DNA from: Chloropicon primus
Lineage: Eukaryota; Chlorophyta; Chloropicophyceae; Chloropicales; Chloropicaceae
DNA length: 64,000 nt
Direction of reading: 5' to 3'
Assembly: GCA_023205875.1 (NCBI GenBank)
Contig: CP060755.1
Coordinates: 1,178,001-1,242,000 of the forward strand
A program made the translations under genes and the position numbers. Shown here piece by piece: positions 9,096 to 20,371 of this stretch. Under the pieces are notes generated by a model. The model saw only the letters and a program-made list of their open reading frames with translations. It was not told the origin of the DNA and did not search any database. The stretch's first letter is position 1. Each line of letters opens with the position of its first letter.

Positions 9096-9259
9096 TGTAG
9101 AAAACGCACATTACTTTTTTTTGGCATTTTTTACTTTATATACCTCGGCATCGAGGGGGGCGAGCTGCTCGCTGAGGGCTGCGGACGGGACGGGCGCACA
9201 CACACGGCGGGGACTGGTTCTACGCGCACACACCCTGCCTGCCCTCCTGCCCTCCTGCC

Positions 9260-10354
9260 ATGGTCGTCGTCGCGAACTCGACGTTCTCCGTCGATGACTC
9301 GAACTCGAACTCGCCTCGTCCTCCTTCTCCGCGACTCGTGCTCCGGGCGTCCCACCTCCTGGAGCGCCTGGAGGACCTCGGGGGCCTGGACGGCGGCCTG
9401 ACCGAGGAGGACCTCCTGGTGTCCCGCGAGGTGAGGGAGCCGTTCCGGACGCTGTGCGGGTCGCTGTGCTCCAGGGTGAGGGGGCTTTCCGCGGGGGGGC
9501 CGGAGAAGAGGCTCCGGGGGGCGCTCCACGCGGTGGAGAGGACCATCGGGAGCGAGGACGCGTCGGGCGGGGGGAGGCTGGACCGCTCGCTGACGAGGGT
9601 CGCGAAGGCCCTGAACGGGGCCTCCGCTTGCCGGGACCGGATCGACGTCCTGGAGGAGATCGTGCAGTACGTCCAGGCCTCGTCGCTCCTGCGGGCGGCG
9701 ACGGCGATGGAGGTGGACGACCCCGTTGCCGACCCCGTCGCCCTCTCGGCCTCGGTCCGCGAGCTGGCGGGCGTCCTCACCCCCTCCTCGGCGTCCTCCT
9801 CGGCGTCCTCCTGCCTCTCCTCCTGCAGGGCGGCCCTGGCCTCCCTCGTGGCCGCGGGCGCCGCCGACCACGCGTCGCCCCTGCCGCCCGTGCTGGACAG
9901 GTCCAAGTTCAGCGACTCCCAGCTGGGGCTGCTGGAGAGGGTCAACGCCGCGATGCACGCCGAGTACAAGGTCAGGAGGCAGACCCTGAGCAAGAGGGCG
10001 GCGGTCACCCTGCAGAGCTTGCAGCACTCGAGCCGGATTCGAAAGGACCAGGGCGAGGAGGTCAGGAGAATCATAGAGGGCGGGATCGCCAAGATGGGGG
10101 ACGAGCCCCGCGTGAACTTCCAAAGCCTGTTCGCCGTGAGGGAGGTGGACCTGCAGGACCTGCAGTCCAAGATCACGCACGGGGGCCTGAGGAACTTCAA
10201 GTCCTCGGTGAAGGGCGTGATCATCGGCAAGGTGCCGGACCGGGGAGGCAGGGTCAGCGACAAGAGGTCGTCGAACTCGATGCCGGAGTGGGCCCCGAGG
10301 AGGTCGAACAACAACAGCAAAGGCAACAACAAGAGGAAGCAGCAAAAGCAGTGA
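9260..10354 (+). CDS. FAM98 family protein
   Basis: FAM98 proteins are subunits of the animal tRNA-ligase complex with RTCB, DDX1 and others, and also associate with RNA granules. The 364-residue product has the family core: a calponin-like helical N-terminal half, the block EYKVRRQTLSKR followed by VTLQSLQHSSR (235-259; human FAM98A has a very similar stretch), a conserved segment near 290-325, and the diagnostic VPDRGGR (325-331). The C-terminus is short and basic/Gln-Asn-rich rather than the long Gly-Arg tail of animals. It is a single exon starting at the ATG at 9260, with a TATA-like TTTATATACC at 9135-9144. It is divergent from tRNA-Leu, 164 bp away. Confidence 0.85.
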   Translation: MVVVANSTFSVDDSNSNSPRPPSPRLVLRASHLLERLEDLGGLDGGLTEEDLLVSREVREPFRTLCGSLCSRVRGLSAGGPEKRLRGALHAVERTIGSEDASGGGRLDRSLTRVAKALNGASACRDRIDVLEEIVQYVQASSLLRAATAMEVDDPVADPVALSASVRELAGVLTPSSASSSASSCLSSCRAALASLVAAGAADHASPLPPVLDRSKFSDSQLGLLERVNAAMHAEYKVRRQTLSKRAAVTLQSLQHSSRIRKDQGEEVRRIIEGGIAKMGDEPRVNFQSLFAVREVDLQDLQSKITHGGLRNFKSSVKGVIIGKVPDRGGRVSDKRSSNSMPEWAPRRSNNNSKGNNKRKQQKQ

Positions 10355-10437
10355 CGTGCGCGACAAGAACAGATGTTCCTTGTCCCACGTTTTTCCTCAT
10401 CCATACTTGACTGTGAACTCAATATTTAAACCGCAAT

Positions 10438-10689
10438 TTAATAATCGTATCCGGTCAGGCTGAAGCCCCTTCCTATGTATTCTCCCACGCAGAACCAAGC
10501 GAAGACCTCCCCGGCGAACAGCAAACCCGTCGCGGCCTCGTTCGAGCTGAGCTCTCTCCAACCGCTAAGCTGCGCTTTCGTCAGCTGCCACTCCCTGGTA
10601 GCTTTGGCCCAGTTCGCTGGCAACCTAGGACAGGGCAACGAACGAGCGAGGTGAAACGGTCAGCCTCCAAGGTCGGCGCACGCGCACGA

Positions 10690-10727
<38 letters not shown>

Positions 10728-10963
10728 TCCACTCTTTCACTCTTTCACTCTCTTTTGTTCTCAATTCCCACTTACTCTGCAAGATGCGTGAAGATGTACT
10801 GCTTGGGCATGTCCACGAGCTTGGACTTGTCCTCGAGGACATACTTGGCGTTCGCCTCCATGACCTTCTTGTACTGGCTCTGAGCGTTGGAGCAAACAGT
10901 CTTGGACGCGACCTCGGCCAGCGACCTCGTGCTCTTCACCATACTACGCAGCGCACCCGACAT
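10438..10963 (-). CDS. mitochondrial ATP synthase subunit g
   Basis: Small membrane subunit of the F1Fo-ATP synthase dimer interface (Atp20 family). Two exons, 10963-10776 and 10624-10438, joined in phase 2 across a 151-nt GT-AG intron (GTAAGT donor, TCCTAG acceptor), encode 124 residues. The C-terminal half shows the family hallmark: a membrane helix containing GEVFAWFCVGEYIGRG and ending in LTGYDY. The splice restores E-LPANW across the junction. The intron contains a long (GA)n run on the coding strand, seen as CT on the plus strand at 10692-10721. The stop lies 83 nt from the FAM98 stop, so the two genes converge. Confidence 0.9.
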
Positions 10964-11376
10964 GATGAATATGTATCTACTTTCGCGCCGTGGCAAGGCA
11001 GAGGGGGTCAAGTCAGGTCAGTATGCGTAATACGCGCGCGTGGCCTGCCTCCCTCCAAGAGACAGAGAGAGACAGAGACAGAGACAGAGACAGAGAAAGG
11101 GGATCTCTCCTAAACTTCGGCGGCTCCGGGGAAAAACAGAACAGAACTTCGAGCGACGAAAGAATTCCGCCGGCGGACGGAAGCGACGAGGCGCGCGCGC
11201 GCCCGCGCGGGGACCCACCTACCTCTCCCCTTGGAACCAACACCAACACGACTCCACACCTTCTCCGATCGACGAAACCCTGATTTCCCACCACCAGGAG
11301 CGGCGCGACCCAAGCCCAATGGAAAAATGTCGAGTTTTCAGAATCCCGGCATTATATCTATATCTATATATAATCT
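10964..11376. other. intergenic region between ATP synthase g and TBC tail
   Basis: Contains the ATP synthase g upstream region and a GACAGA-type simple repeat (about 11058-11098). No convincing coding frame. Confidence 0.6.
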
Positions 11377-11535
11377 TTATATAATCTCAGGGTCAAGGTC
11401 ATTCTTCAGCTTCTGGTACACCCTCCTCTCCGCGTCGTCCTTGCTCTCCGACGCCTTTATCGTCTCCAGGTGCAGCATGTTGTTCTCCAGCACAACCCTC
11501 TCGTGCTCCTTGGTCAGTGCATCAAGCTTGTCCAT
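11377..11535 (-). CDS. coiled-coil tail of the TBC protein, out of frame with it
   Basis: This 52-residue frame begins with ATG exactly where the TBC frame ends and reads as a charged coiled coil (MDKLDALTKEHERV, then VLENNMLHLE). It is preceded by a tandem TGATG TGATG; with only one copy the TBC frame would run into this tail without a break. Coiled coils after the TBC domain are common in this family. It is therefore probably the true C-terminus of the TBC gene, detached by a 5-bp duplication, a sequencing error or an unrecognised splice, rather than an independent gene. Confidence 0.55.
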   Translation of the reverse strand: MDKLDALTKEHERVVLENNMLHLETIKASESKDDAERRVYQKLKNDLDPEII

Positions 11536-12764
11536 CACATCACATCATCACTTTGGTCATTCTCGCCGTCGTCCTTCCCCTGGCTCCTCCTCTCCCTCTT
11601 CTTCTGGGCGTACAAGTCGAGCATGGCCTCCACCTCGCTCTCGTACCTTATGGCGTACTTGATGATGACCTTGGACCGCATGGACCCGATCCCGTGGAAG
11701 GCCCTCCTCATGACCTGCTCGTTGTTGACGCAGGACCTGACCTCCTCCTTCATGAAGGTGATGAGGTCCCCGAGGTTGTCGCACTGCAGAATCTTGTCGT
11801 GGAGCAACCGGATGAACCCGAGGGACACCCTGTAAAAGATCTTGAAGCCCTCGAAGAGGAGGGAGTCCCATATCCTCGCGACCGTCTCCGACGGGAAGCT
11901 CCTCGAGAAGAGGCAGAGGAGCCACTCCGAGGTCACCAGGGACAGCTCGCACCCGAGGGACTCAAAGTGCTTGAAGACCTTTGGAAACTTGTTCTGCACC
12001 AGCCGGTCGAATATCTTTTGGCCCACGTGGCACCCCTTGAGGTCCTCTCCGTACGTGTTGGGGTACATCCTCTTCTGCACGATCGCCGTGAGCATCCAGA
12101 AGATGTCGTCCTCCGCCTTGCAGCCGCACACCAAGATCAGCATCCCCGCCACGAAGTTGAGGCCCTGGGCGTACCCAACGTCCGGGTGGACCAGGGCGAA
12201 GACGGACAGGACGTTCTTCAGGACCTCCGTCCCCTTGGGGCTCTGGAAGACTTCGTGGGCCGGGAAGGTCCTGTTTATGTCCCCCTCGATCTGCCTGGCG
12301 ACTTTCTCGTCGAGGTCCTTGGCGACCTTGGCCAGGAGGGCCGAGTAGGTGACCGGGCTCTTCCTCTTCTCCTCCGCCGCCCCGCACAAAACGAACCAGG
12401 CCCTCGGGCGCTCGCTGAAGGGGATTCCTCTCCTGCAAAGGTCTTTGATGAACCTCCACTCCTTCTTCGATATCGTCTCCTTCTCCCTGTCCACGAACTT
12501 GCCGAGAATGCGGTGTATGCGCTCCCTGTGAGCCTCCCAAGTGTTGCTGGACTCGTTGTAGCTCGCCAAGGTCGACTGGTAGGCCCTCTCCCTCTCGCTC
12601 CTCTCGTTCGCCTTGAAGACCACCTCGTGGGAGTAGTAATCGAGCTTAGCCCCTCCCGTGCCCCCGCCGTTCTCCTGGTCCCTGCTCCCGTGGACCGAAC
12701 TGGTGTGAGCCTCGGGAGGGCTTCCCGCAGTGGGCTCTGCCTCCTGGCTGGCCCCTCCACTCAT
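11535..12764 (-). CDS. TBC-domain Rab GTPase-activating protein
   Basis: Accelerates GTP hydrolysis by a Rab GTPase in membrane traffic. The 409-residue protein has a disordered N-terminus (1-70) and then a full TBC domain with RGIP at 112-115. The catalytic arginine finger is in the IxxDxxR motif (I159, D162, R165, followed by TFP), the glutamine finger is Q200 in GYAQG, and the later conserved SEWLLCLFSRSFP block is present, so the GAP should be active. The start is the ATG at 12764. The frame stops after a short acidic-basic tail; the next frame over (11377-11535) looks like the missing coiled-coil C-terminus. It is divergent from MRG15. Confidence 0.9.
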   Translation of the reverse strand: MSGGASQEAEPTAGSPPEAHTSSVHGSRDQENGGGTGGAKLDYYSHEVVFKANERSERERAYQSTLASYNESSNTWEAHRERIHRILGKFVDREKETISKKEWRFIKDLCRRGIPFSERPRAWFVLCGAAEEKRKSPVTYSALLAKVAKDLDEKVARQIEGDINRTFPAHEVFQSPKGTEVLKNVLSVFALVHPDVGYAQGLNFVAGMLILVCGCKAEDDIFWMLTAIVQKRMYPNTYGEDLKGCHVGQKIFDRLVQNKFPKVFKHFESLGCELSLVTSEWLLCLFSRSFPSETVARIWDSLLFEGFKIFYRVSLGFIRLLHDKILQCDNLGDLITFMKEEVRSCVNNEQVMRRAFHGIGSMRSKVIIKYAIRYESEVEAMLDLYAQKKRERRSQGKDDGENDQSDDVM

Positions 12765-13365
12765 GATCGCGGGCGCAATCTCTGTCCCCGTCCTCAGCGG
12801 CGCGCACCAAATCACGCGTATCTTGGTCCGAACGCCAACACCTCCCGACGCACAACAACGCAAAGGGGGAACCACCAGGGCCAAATCACAAACACGACGT
12901 CGAGAGAGAATGCGGAGAGGTCTCGTTCGACTTGGCCACTGTCTGAACCAAGACCAGCTCCTCAGCCAGTCTCAATTCCCCCCGGCGAACCTCCAAGGCA
13001 CCCTCTTGCCGTCCCCTCGGCACTCACGGACCCTCTGCCCCACCAGGTGACCTAGCCTCTACCTTAATCCTAATCTATGTCCTGCCAATTACTTTCCCGC
13101 CGAAGCGGAGGAGGAGAAGCTCTTGGCGCGCGATCGCGATCGATCAGAGGACGGACGGGGGAACGGAGAGCGGAAGCGGAAGCGGGGAGAGGTGCTGGAG
13201 GAGTTTCGCGAGGTCGGAGCCACGTCTCGCGACGCTTTCGATCGGTGTCTCGGCTCGGTCGAAGAGTGCTGCGACGGACGGAGGGGTCGGAGAGCGGAGT
13301 GGGGAGAGAGAGAGACAGGGGGGGTCTTTGTGGTCTGTTTGTGTTGAGAGGACAGTCCCGTCGCC
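12765..13365. other. divergent promoter region of TBC and MRG15 genes
   Basis: 600 bp between two divergent start codons. It is GC-rich with open frames on both strands but no recognisable protein; probably both promoters and 5' leaders. Confidence 0.55.
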
Positions 13366-14442
13366 ATGGCAGAAGCAATAGTCGCGGGCGGAGGGGATGT
13401 CGCGATGGGCGAAGCGGGCGAGAACCCGTACGCAGAGGGGGACAGGGTTCTCATTCCCCAGCAGAACTTGGTATACGAGGCCAAGGTAAGGTGGAGACAC
13501 ATCTGAATCGAACGCAGGGGGCGGCGACGGTCCCCCACGGCTCTCCCGCGCCTGTCTTTGCAACTCGGACGGGAGATACTGAGTGTTTTCTCTGTTTTTC
13601 TCTGGGAACGGACTTACGAACGAACTTACGAACTTACGAACGCTCCCAGATCGAGAAGGTCGCGTACGACGCGAAGTCCGGCTTCAAGTACTTCGTTCAC
13701 TACATGGTAAGCGATCTGAACGTGAACAGGGAGCGAAAGTGCGGGAAGAGACTGACGGCTGACTCCTCTCGCTCCTCTGCGGCGACGCCAGGGCTGGAAC
13801 AAAAAGTACGACGAGTGGCTTTCCTACGCCTCGTTGAAGAAGTTCGACGAGAGCGTGAAACTCGCAAAGCCTTCTTTCAAAAAGGGAGGCAAGAAGGTTG
13901 AGGACGAGGACTACGAGAATATGGTAAGAGACAGCGCAAGATCGATAACTTGACTTTCCACCGCCGTAGCTCTAACGCCCAACTGCTGCTTCCGACAGGC
14001 GAAGATACCTCTTCCCAACGTCCTTAAAAACACCCTCGTCTCGGAGTGGGATGCCGTTGTCAGGGATAACAAGCTCATTCCTCTGCCGAAGAAGAAGCAC
14101 ACGGTAGCCCAGATTCTCGACCAGTACTGCGACTTGGTCGAGAGGAGAGAGCCGTGGCCAGAGATCGTCGACGGCCTGAAAGGGTACTTTGACAAGACGC
14201 TGCAGGCCATGCTGCTTTACCCCCAGGAGGTCAAGCAGGCTCAAGATCTTTTGAGGGATGGAAAGTCCGCCAGCGATGTTTACGGGGTGGAGCACCTCGT
14301 GCGTCTCTTTGTGAAGCTGCCGGAGATCCTCCCCTACACCAACTTGGACGAGGAGGGCCTGACTCAGCTTATCGCGAGGCTTCAAGCCGTTCTCAACTTC
14401 ATCAAGGAAAACGCCGATGTGTTCTACAGCCCTCTGAAATAA
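13366..14442 (+). CDS. MRG15/MORF4L1-like chromatin protein
   Basis: Chromo-barrel plus MRG-domain protein, a subunit of NuA4-type acetyltransferase and Sin3/Rpd3 deacetylase complexes that reads H3K36 methylation. Four exons (13366-13485, 13650-13706, 13792-13923, 13999-14442) are all joined in phase 0 and give 250 residues. The chromo barrel spans about 22-85 and shows the aromatic-cage-type residues in LVYEAKI, FVHYMGWNKKYDEWL. The MRG domain fills 105-250 (IPLPNVLKNTLVSEWD, TVAQILDQY, a GLKGYFDKTLQAMLLYPQE block, and LPEILPYTNLDEE). Introns are 164, 85 and 75 nt. The start context is gccATGG. TGTAA lies at 14494-14498, 52 nt after the stop. Confidence 0.95.
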
Positions 14443-14979
14443 GCGATGTGTCCACGACGCGCGCGCGCACACACACACGCACATATGTGACCATGTAATA
14501 CCACCGAGAAGCTTTGCCGCGAGGCCAGCCCCACCCTTTGTCTGTTGCCCAAAAATTTACTTTCTACCCCCACCCATCAAAATCGTCGATCATACCCTAC
14601 TTACGACTGGCTCGACGCCTCCCGACGGCGCCATCGAACATTGATATTGGTGGGGCAGGGAGAGAACGGCAGGAAAGATCGTCTTCATCTTCCTTGGAGG
14701 ACATCCCTTCCCCCAAAGTTCCCGCCTCCGGAAAAATATATATTTTTTTTTGGATTGGAGCTGGACTGCGGGGTTGGCGGGAGAGGGAGGATTCAAAGTG
14801 CGAGTGAGAGGAGAGACGAAGGGGAAGGTCCTGGCACGACACGAGGTGGAGGTGCGGGAGGGCAGGCAGGTGCAGCGCCGCGGAAGGGGGGTGGGCCTTT
14901 GGAGAGGAGGGGAGAGGAAGAAAGAGGAGATCTTGGAGTCTGACCGCTTTGCCAGCGGCGGGGAACCTGAAGGAACAAG
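14443..14979. other. intergenic region MRG15 to CC2D2A
   Basis: Contains the MRG15 TGTAA signal, a short CA repeat (about 14468-14480) and the presumed CC2D2A promoter and leader. No coding frame or RNA gene could be supported. Confidence 0.55.
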
Positions 14980-17900
14980 ATGTCCTTAGCAGAGGGAATA
15001 ATACCAGTGCCCGGTAAGGAGAAGCAACGCCTCCTCGACTCGACTCGCTTGCCAGCAACCCAAGTTTCCTCCGAGGCTTTTTTGGCTGGAGCTCGGGGTC
15101 TGACTTTTCTTTTCCTTTCTTGTTCGGCAACGCAGAGGAGGGAGACCAAGAAGGAGGGCAAGGACAAGAGAGAGACCAGGAGGCAGAGGTGGCAACCACC
15201 ACCGCCACGGCAACTGAAGCGGACAGCGACGCTCAGGCGGACAACGAACTGGTGTTCTCCGCCGCAAAAGGAACCTCCAGGTCTTGGACGAGCTTGTTCT
15301 ACGGCACCGAGGCGGAGGCCAAAGTCCTCCGGAGCGGCGGCAGCGAGAACGACTCGGAAGAGGTCATACGGAACAGGGAGGATGAGGGGCTCTTCGTTCC
15401 GTCCGTTCCTACCGGAAGTAGCAAAAGGGTCAGGGACGAGATACTTGCGTCAAATGGGAAGACGTCGGCGTTATCTTGGTCGCACACGACCGCTCCTGTA
15501 GCCCTGCAACGCTTCGGGCCGTCGGAGGATCCAGCCTGTGTTTCTCGTCCGATGAGGAAGTTTGTGCCCAACAGCGAGCAGCTCAAAGTATACCACTCAA
15601 ACCCTCACACGGTGGTGGACGGAAGCATCGATGACCAGAGCTTCCAGCTTGACGTCCACGTCGGAAACGTGGAGTTCGGCTCCCACCCGCTGATGACTCA
15701 GGAGATGTACTTGACGGCCCAGTTGAAGAGGTTCTACAGAGACTACAAGAGGAGGGAGAGGGCAAACATGCTTGAGTTCTACAACAGGAAAATAATGACT
15801 CTCGAAGAGAATATCCTTGGGGCACGGGACGCCGCCCTCGGGGGGTGGGAGGATAGGCTGCCGCAAGAGAACGCGTCGTCTCTGTCGAATCTGAAACAGC
15901 TGGAGCTGAGCTTGATTGGTGCGAAGGAAAAGTTGATCCGGGAAAAGGACGAACTTAAGGGCATCTTCCAGAAGTTGGTGGACACGTACGAGAGGCTCTG
16001 CTCTGTGAGGAAAGGCAGCGGCTCCATAAACACGAACATTGAGCTGCAAGTTGTGGACGACCCCCCAGACCTGCGACAGGCGGAAGCAAGATTCAAGCTC
16101 GACTGCCGCTTGCTCGCAGCCGAAAAGGAGGACATTGTGGGCCTGGACAAGTTCTCAGACCTCTCGGGGGTGTCCTGCTCAATGAGGAAGCTCGATTGCA
16201 CTGCTATCTCTTACTTGAACCTGAAGCAGCAGTACGCTTCTCAAGTCGAAGAACTGAAGGAGTCTATCGCGGATGAGAACCAGCCTTCGCTGTCGAGAGC
16301 AGAGAGAAACGACATTGAGAGGAGGATCATCCTTGCCGAGCAGAAGATGGTGGAGCTTGGGGAATTTCCACAAAGAGTCAGCGTGAGCGACGAGATGTTC
16401 GTGGAGAGGGCGAGAGCTGCAGAGAGTGAGGCAAAGACTTTGTACGAGACGGTGCACACGCTTCCCAAGCAGAAGGTTATCCTTTTCGCGAGGAGTGACT
16501 CGCAGGAAACGCAGCAACCAGCGGAGAGCATCCTTACATTTGACCCCAGGAGCATGCAGAGGCTCAGGCTCAGTGCGAGGCTGCTGATCAATGACAAGGA
16601 GGTCGGGCAAACGGAGGAGCTCACCATGAATCCTGACTTTACGGTGGATTTCAACTGGTCTTTCAGTCTGCAGCTCTACAGGTGGCCAGAGAAGGCCAGG
16701 CTGCAAATTTACGAGCGTCAATCGATTCTTCAATCGAAGCACCTGATATCCGAGATAAAGCTTGGCATCCCCCTCGGGGACGGTGAGAACTTTGAGGACC
16801 TTCACCCTCTATCGTACGATTTCTCGGCCACCGTGCCGTACTCTCCGAATTGGTCGGTGGGTGACCAAACCCTGTACACGCACGGAGAAGTGTTTGTTCA
16901 TTGCAGGTGGGCGAATAAGATGGATAGGCTGCTCGCTGACAGGGACGATCTCGAAGGCGGCCTGCCCTTCGATGCGTCGATCAATCCTCTGTCTCACAAG
17001 GTGGCTCCCAAGCCCCCTCAGTATGTTACTGAGACCATGTCGAGATCATTGGAATTCAGGCAGAGCATTAAGAAGAACAAGGCGAGGTTGAGGGAGTGGC
17101 TGAAAAGCAACAAGATCGATCCCAATGACCCCAAGAACTTTGACTTTCTCTATTTGATTGACGCGGATGTCGATAGGCTCAACATCAGGGAAGGCAGCGG
17201 GTTCTACTCCGTGTCTCTGCCAGACGATGTGAAGCTTGAGCTGGACCCCCTCGTGGGAAGGAAGCGGCAAGTCTTGCTGCGCTCCCGCTGGGACAAGAGG
17301 CTCCCGAGGCTGAACGAGTCCTCAGATCCCTCGGGTCCTGTCCCCCTCGACGAGAGGGCCATAGCAATGCCAAACTCAGCGATCAACCAAGATCTCGCGA
17401 GCGCGGATCGCGCTTACAGCAAGAGGCGGTTCCAGGCCTCCAAGGTGGCTTCATCAAAGGAGGCGCTGGAGATCATAGAAAGGAGGAACACTAGAATTCA
17501 CAAGTTTCTCTTGAAGACGAAGAAGAAGATCAAGATGGCCAGGCTCGCGACACAGAAAATGAAGGAAATAAGGGTCGAGGACACGGTGAAAGAGGTGATC
17601 CTTCCAGAGATCAAGCTGGACCTCCGTTTCCTTAAAAATCTATTTGCTCCGAACAGAAAGCTGCGCCCAAAGCGCCGAGCTTTCAAGGACATTGCCATCG
17701 CTCCAGATGACGTTGAGATCGTAGTCGGGATAGAGAAAGGCATGCACCTTCCATCGAGGACCCAGGAAGCGGCGACCGACGCAACTGCGACGCCTAGCAA
17801 GACTTTACAGCCAAAGGTGAATATGAAGGTTGCGGCCGACCACAAATTGCTTCGGCCATACGTGGAGGTCATCTTCCAGGGCAAACGCAGTTACAGCCAC

Positions 17901-19433
17901 ATATCCGAGGGAATGAATCCTATATGGAATCACGAAGTCAGGTTTCCCTTCAGTTCCGTGTCGGGAAAGATAACCCCCTCGGTGCTGCTGAACAGCAAAG
18001 ACAGGGTGACTCTGAATATTTTTGATCTCAGTGACGAAGACTTGGGCAGTGAAGCCGAAGGTGGCTTGGAGTCAGGAAACGAAAAGAAGGCTCCAGGGAC
18101 TTTCATAGGTACAACCTCGGTGCCAGTGTCCTCGATTTACCGTGGCAGAATCTGCCAAGGCAATTTTCACCTGGATGTTCCAGTTGTGCTTCTGGGGTAC
18201 GACAGGGCCAAGAGTGACTGCGCCCTGTCTCTGTACTGCACTTTGCAGCCGAGCGTGTCTCCTCCAGAGGAGCCAAAGACCTCTCTGCTTTCGAGGGAGT
18301 CTGATGAGATCATGTCTCAGTCCGAGGTGTGGGTGGCGTACCTCAAGAGCCTGCGCCAGTGCAAGTACAGGGACTTCAAGCCCCTCGTGCCAAATTCTGA
18401 GAATATTCTGAATTTGATCACGAGGTACGTAAGCCCGCTCCCACTTCCTCCGGGATACGCTGCCGAGTCCACTCCGGACATGATGAGGGTCGCAAAGCTG
18501 GTGTCCTTGATTCCCCATGTCGACGCGCAGGAGGAGTTTGAGGACATCTCTGAAATTTGGCTCGGTTGCAGCGACTTCCTGTCCATGTGTGCCGGAGACA
18601 GCAAAGTCCACGCCATCACCCTGTGCAACTACTTCCTCACCTGCGGGCATGATGCCTACGTCGTTGTAGGCAAAAGCCATGCTCAGGCAAATGCATACTT
18701 TGTGTTGACCACGAATACGCCACAGGGTGAGGAGGAGAAGGCATCAAAGAGGTTCAAGTTTTGGAGCCCCTACACCGGGAGGTTCTACGCGAGCGATGAC
18801 TCGGGGAATGAGCTCGTGGCTGTCTCCATGATATTCAACTCCAAGAACATCTGGGCAAACATCCAGAGCCACGACGAGCCTTGGTACATGGAGTGGGGCG
18901 ACATGGAGAACGCGTCGGAGTGGCTACCATTCTTCAACGCCACGTTCACTGCAAAGGACGTGATCGCCACGAACCAGAAGATTCCAAAGTACTTCAAGTT
19001 CAACAGCATGTTCTTCATTGAGCTTGAAGCTTCCATCGAGCGCGAGATCATGAATGCGATAACGTCTGCCAGGACTTTCGAGTACACCCACTTCAATCGC
19101 CGGTGCAGCCGCATGATGAAGTCTTTGCTGCAGGATCTTTCTCAGACGGACTTGAGCGGCAGCATCACCAACGACGTGCTGGAATCCATAAAGAAGAAGC
19201 ATGATGAGGAGCTCTCGTCCATCGAGAGAATGTACCGCATTCATGGACAGCCGCTTTGCTTTCCCTTGACGTACATGAGCGAGATGCAGCAAGCCGTCCT
19301 GAACACTGGCGTCCACAAGGACTTTAGGAACGACGTCGAGATGGCGGTCGGCGTTCACGTTCAGTACACGGAAGTGAATTACATCTGCGCAATCTGGATC
19401 TACGTGGCGCGACTGAAGAAGTTGTGGAAGTGA
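14980..19433 (+). CDS. CC2D2A: CC2D2A-like ciliary transition-zone protein
   Basis: Component of the MKS module of the ciliary transition zone; human mutations cause Joubert/Meckel syndromes. Exon 1 (14980-15013) codes for MSLAEGIIPVP plus one base; a 122-nt intron is followed by exon 2 (15136-19433), for 1,443 residues. The protein has a disordered acidic N-terminus, coiled-coil segments (about 195-300 and 370-420), a first C2-like region (about 470-600), a canonical C2 domain (about 865-1030, containing LLRPYVEVIFQGKR and MNPIWNHEVRF) and a C-terminal transglutaminase/peptidase-like domain (about 1120-1330) typical of CC2D2A. The short upstream exon is inferred from the consensus donor and frame match; the frame otherwise begins only at a TTG. 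Confidence 0.9.
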
Positions 19434-19476
19434 TGAGAACAAAATAAAATAAAACAAAACAAAAGTGAATCGTATC

Positions 19477-20371
19477 TTACTTGTGGTCGATACCTCTTTT
19501 GAGATCCTGCCAAGGATTGATTTCTTTGAACTCGTCGTTGTTCACCGAGAAGGTTTTCACCATTATGGTCGCCTCCTGCTGCTCGTGCATGGACCAAGGG
19601 CAGTCGCAGTTGCACACCCAGGGGCTCTTGAATTTCGTGCAGCCGCAATTTCGTCTTTTGCACGCGTGGGTGTTCGGATCGTGATCAACCCCTTTGTGCT
19701 TGCACTGGCAGCGAAGAATCCAAGACCCTTCTGCCACGATGTAGAAGAAGCCCTTGCAAGGGCACCCATTTTCGTTGCACTTCCTGCAGAGGAAGAGGCG
19801 GAGCGAAGAAAAAAGGTGTCAGAACCTGCACCGCAGCCACCACCACCAAGGCACTCCCTCGCCTCTTCCACGCGCCAACCCGTTTTACCTTTTGCCCTTG
19901 TCGTTGTGATACTTTAACCGGTGGCCGCATATGCACCTGGACTCCTCGCGGATCTGCAAGCACGGCTTCTGACAGCCATTACAAAACCTGAGGAGAAGAA
20001 GCTTGAAAAGTCAGTCACCCAGTTGGTCGTTGCGAACTTGGACACCTCGACACTTCGCGTACCATTGCAAGACTTTCTTCTCCTTGTACTGCTCCACGAT
20101 CTGAGTGTTCGGCTGCAACTCGGCAAGCTGCCGTCCTTCTGTGCTCTGGGCCGTCTCCCTCTTCCGGACCTTGACGAGGTAAAACACGCAGTAGATGGCG
20201 AAGACAAGTTGAAAGAAGAAAAAGAAAAGGGAGAGAGAGAGAGAGAGGGACAAGGAAAGTTCGACCTTTTAGTAAACAAGGCCCTCCTTCAAGCCTCCCC
20301 CGCGGCCCCTCCCACTCCGACTCTCTGAGAAGACCTACCTTCAGCTTCCCAAGAGCGCTGGTGAGCTCCAT
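19477..20371 (-). CDS. FAM221 family Cys-rich protein
   Basis: Four exons on the minus strand (20371-20339, 20169-20054, 19987-19889, 19783-19477) are joined by GT-AG introns of 169, 66 and 105 nt and give 184 residues. The C-terminal half is the FAM221 Cys/His pattern: FCNGCQKPC, CICGHRLKYH, KCNENGCPCKGFFYI, CQCKHKGVDHD, CGCTKFKSPWVCNCDCPWSMHEQ, very likely metal-binding. Every junction restores an uninterrupted frame, and the exon 2 donor was chosen as GTGTCG because only that choice keeps the frame. The molecular role of FAM221 is not established. It converges on CC2D2A with 43 nt between stops. Confidence 0.88.

Noticed and set aside
10625-10775. Long (CT)n array as a possible regulatory element
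   Set aside because: It lies inside the ATP synthase g intron and is on the purine side of the coding strand; plain microsatellite.
14500-14570. Words resembling spliceosomal snRNA ends (AGCTTTGCCGCG, CTTCTCGG, and AATTTTTGG on the minus strand)
   Set aside because: Only isolated 8-12 nt matches; the diagnostic interiors of U2 and U4 are absent and no consistent fold joins them.
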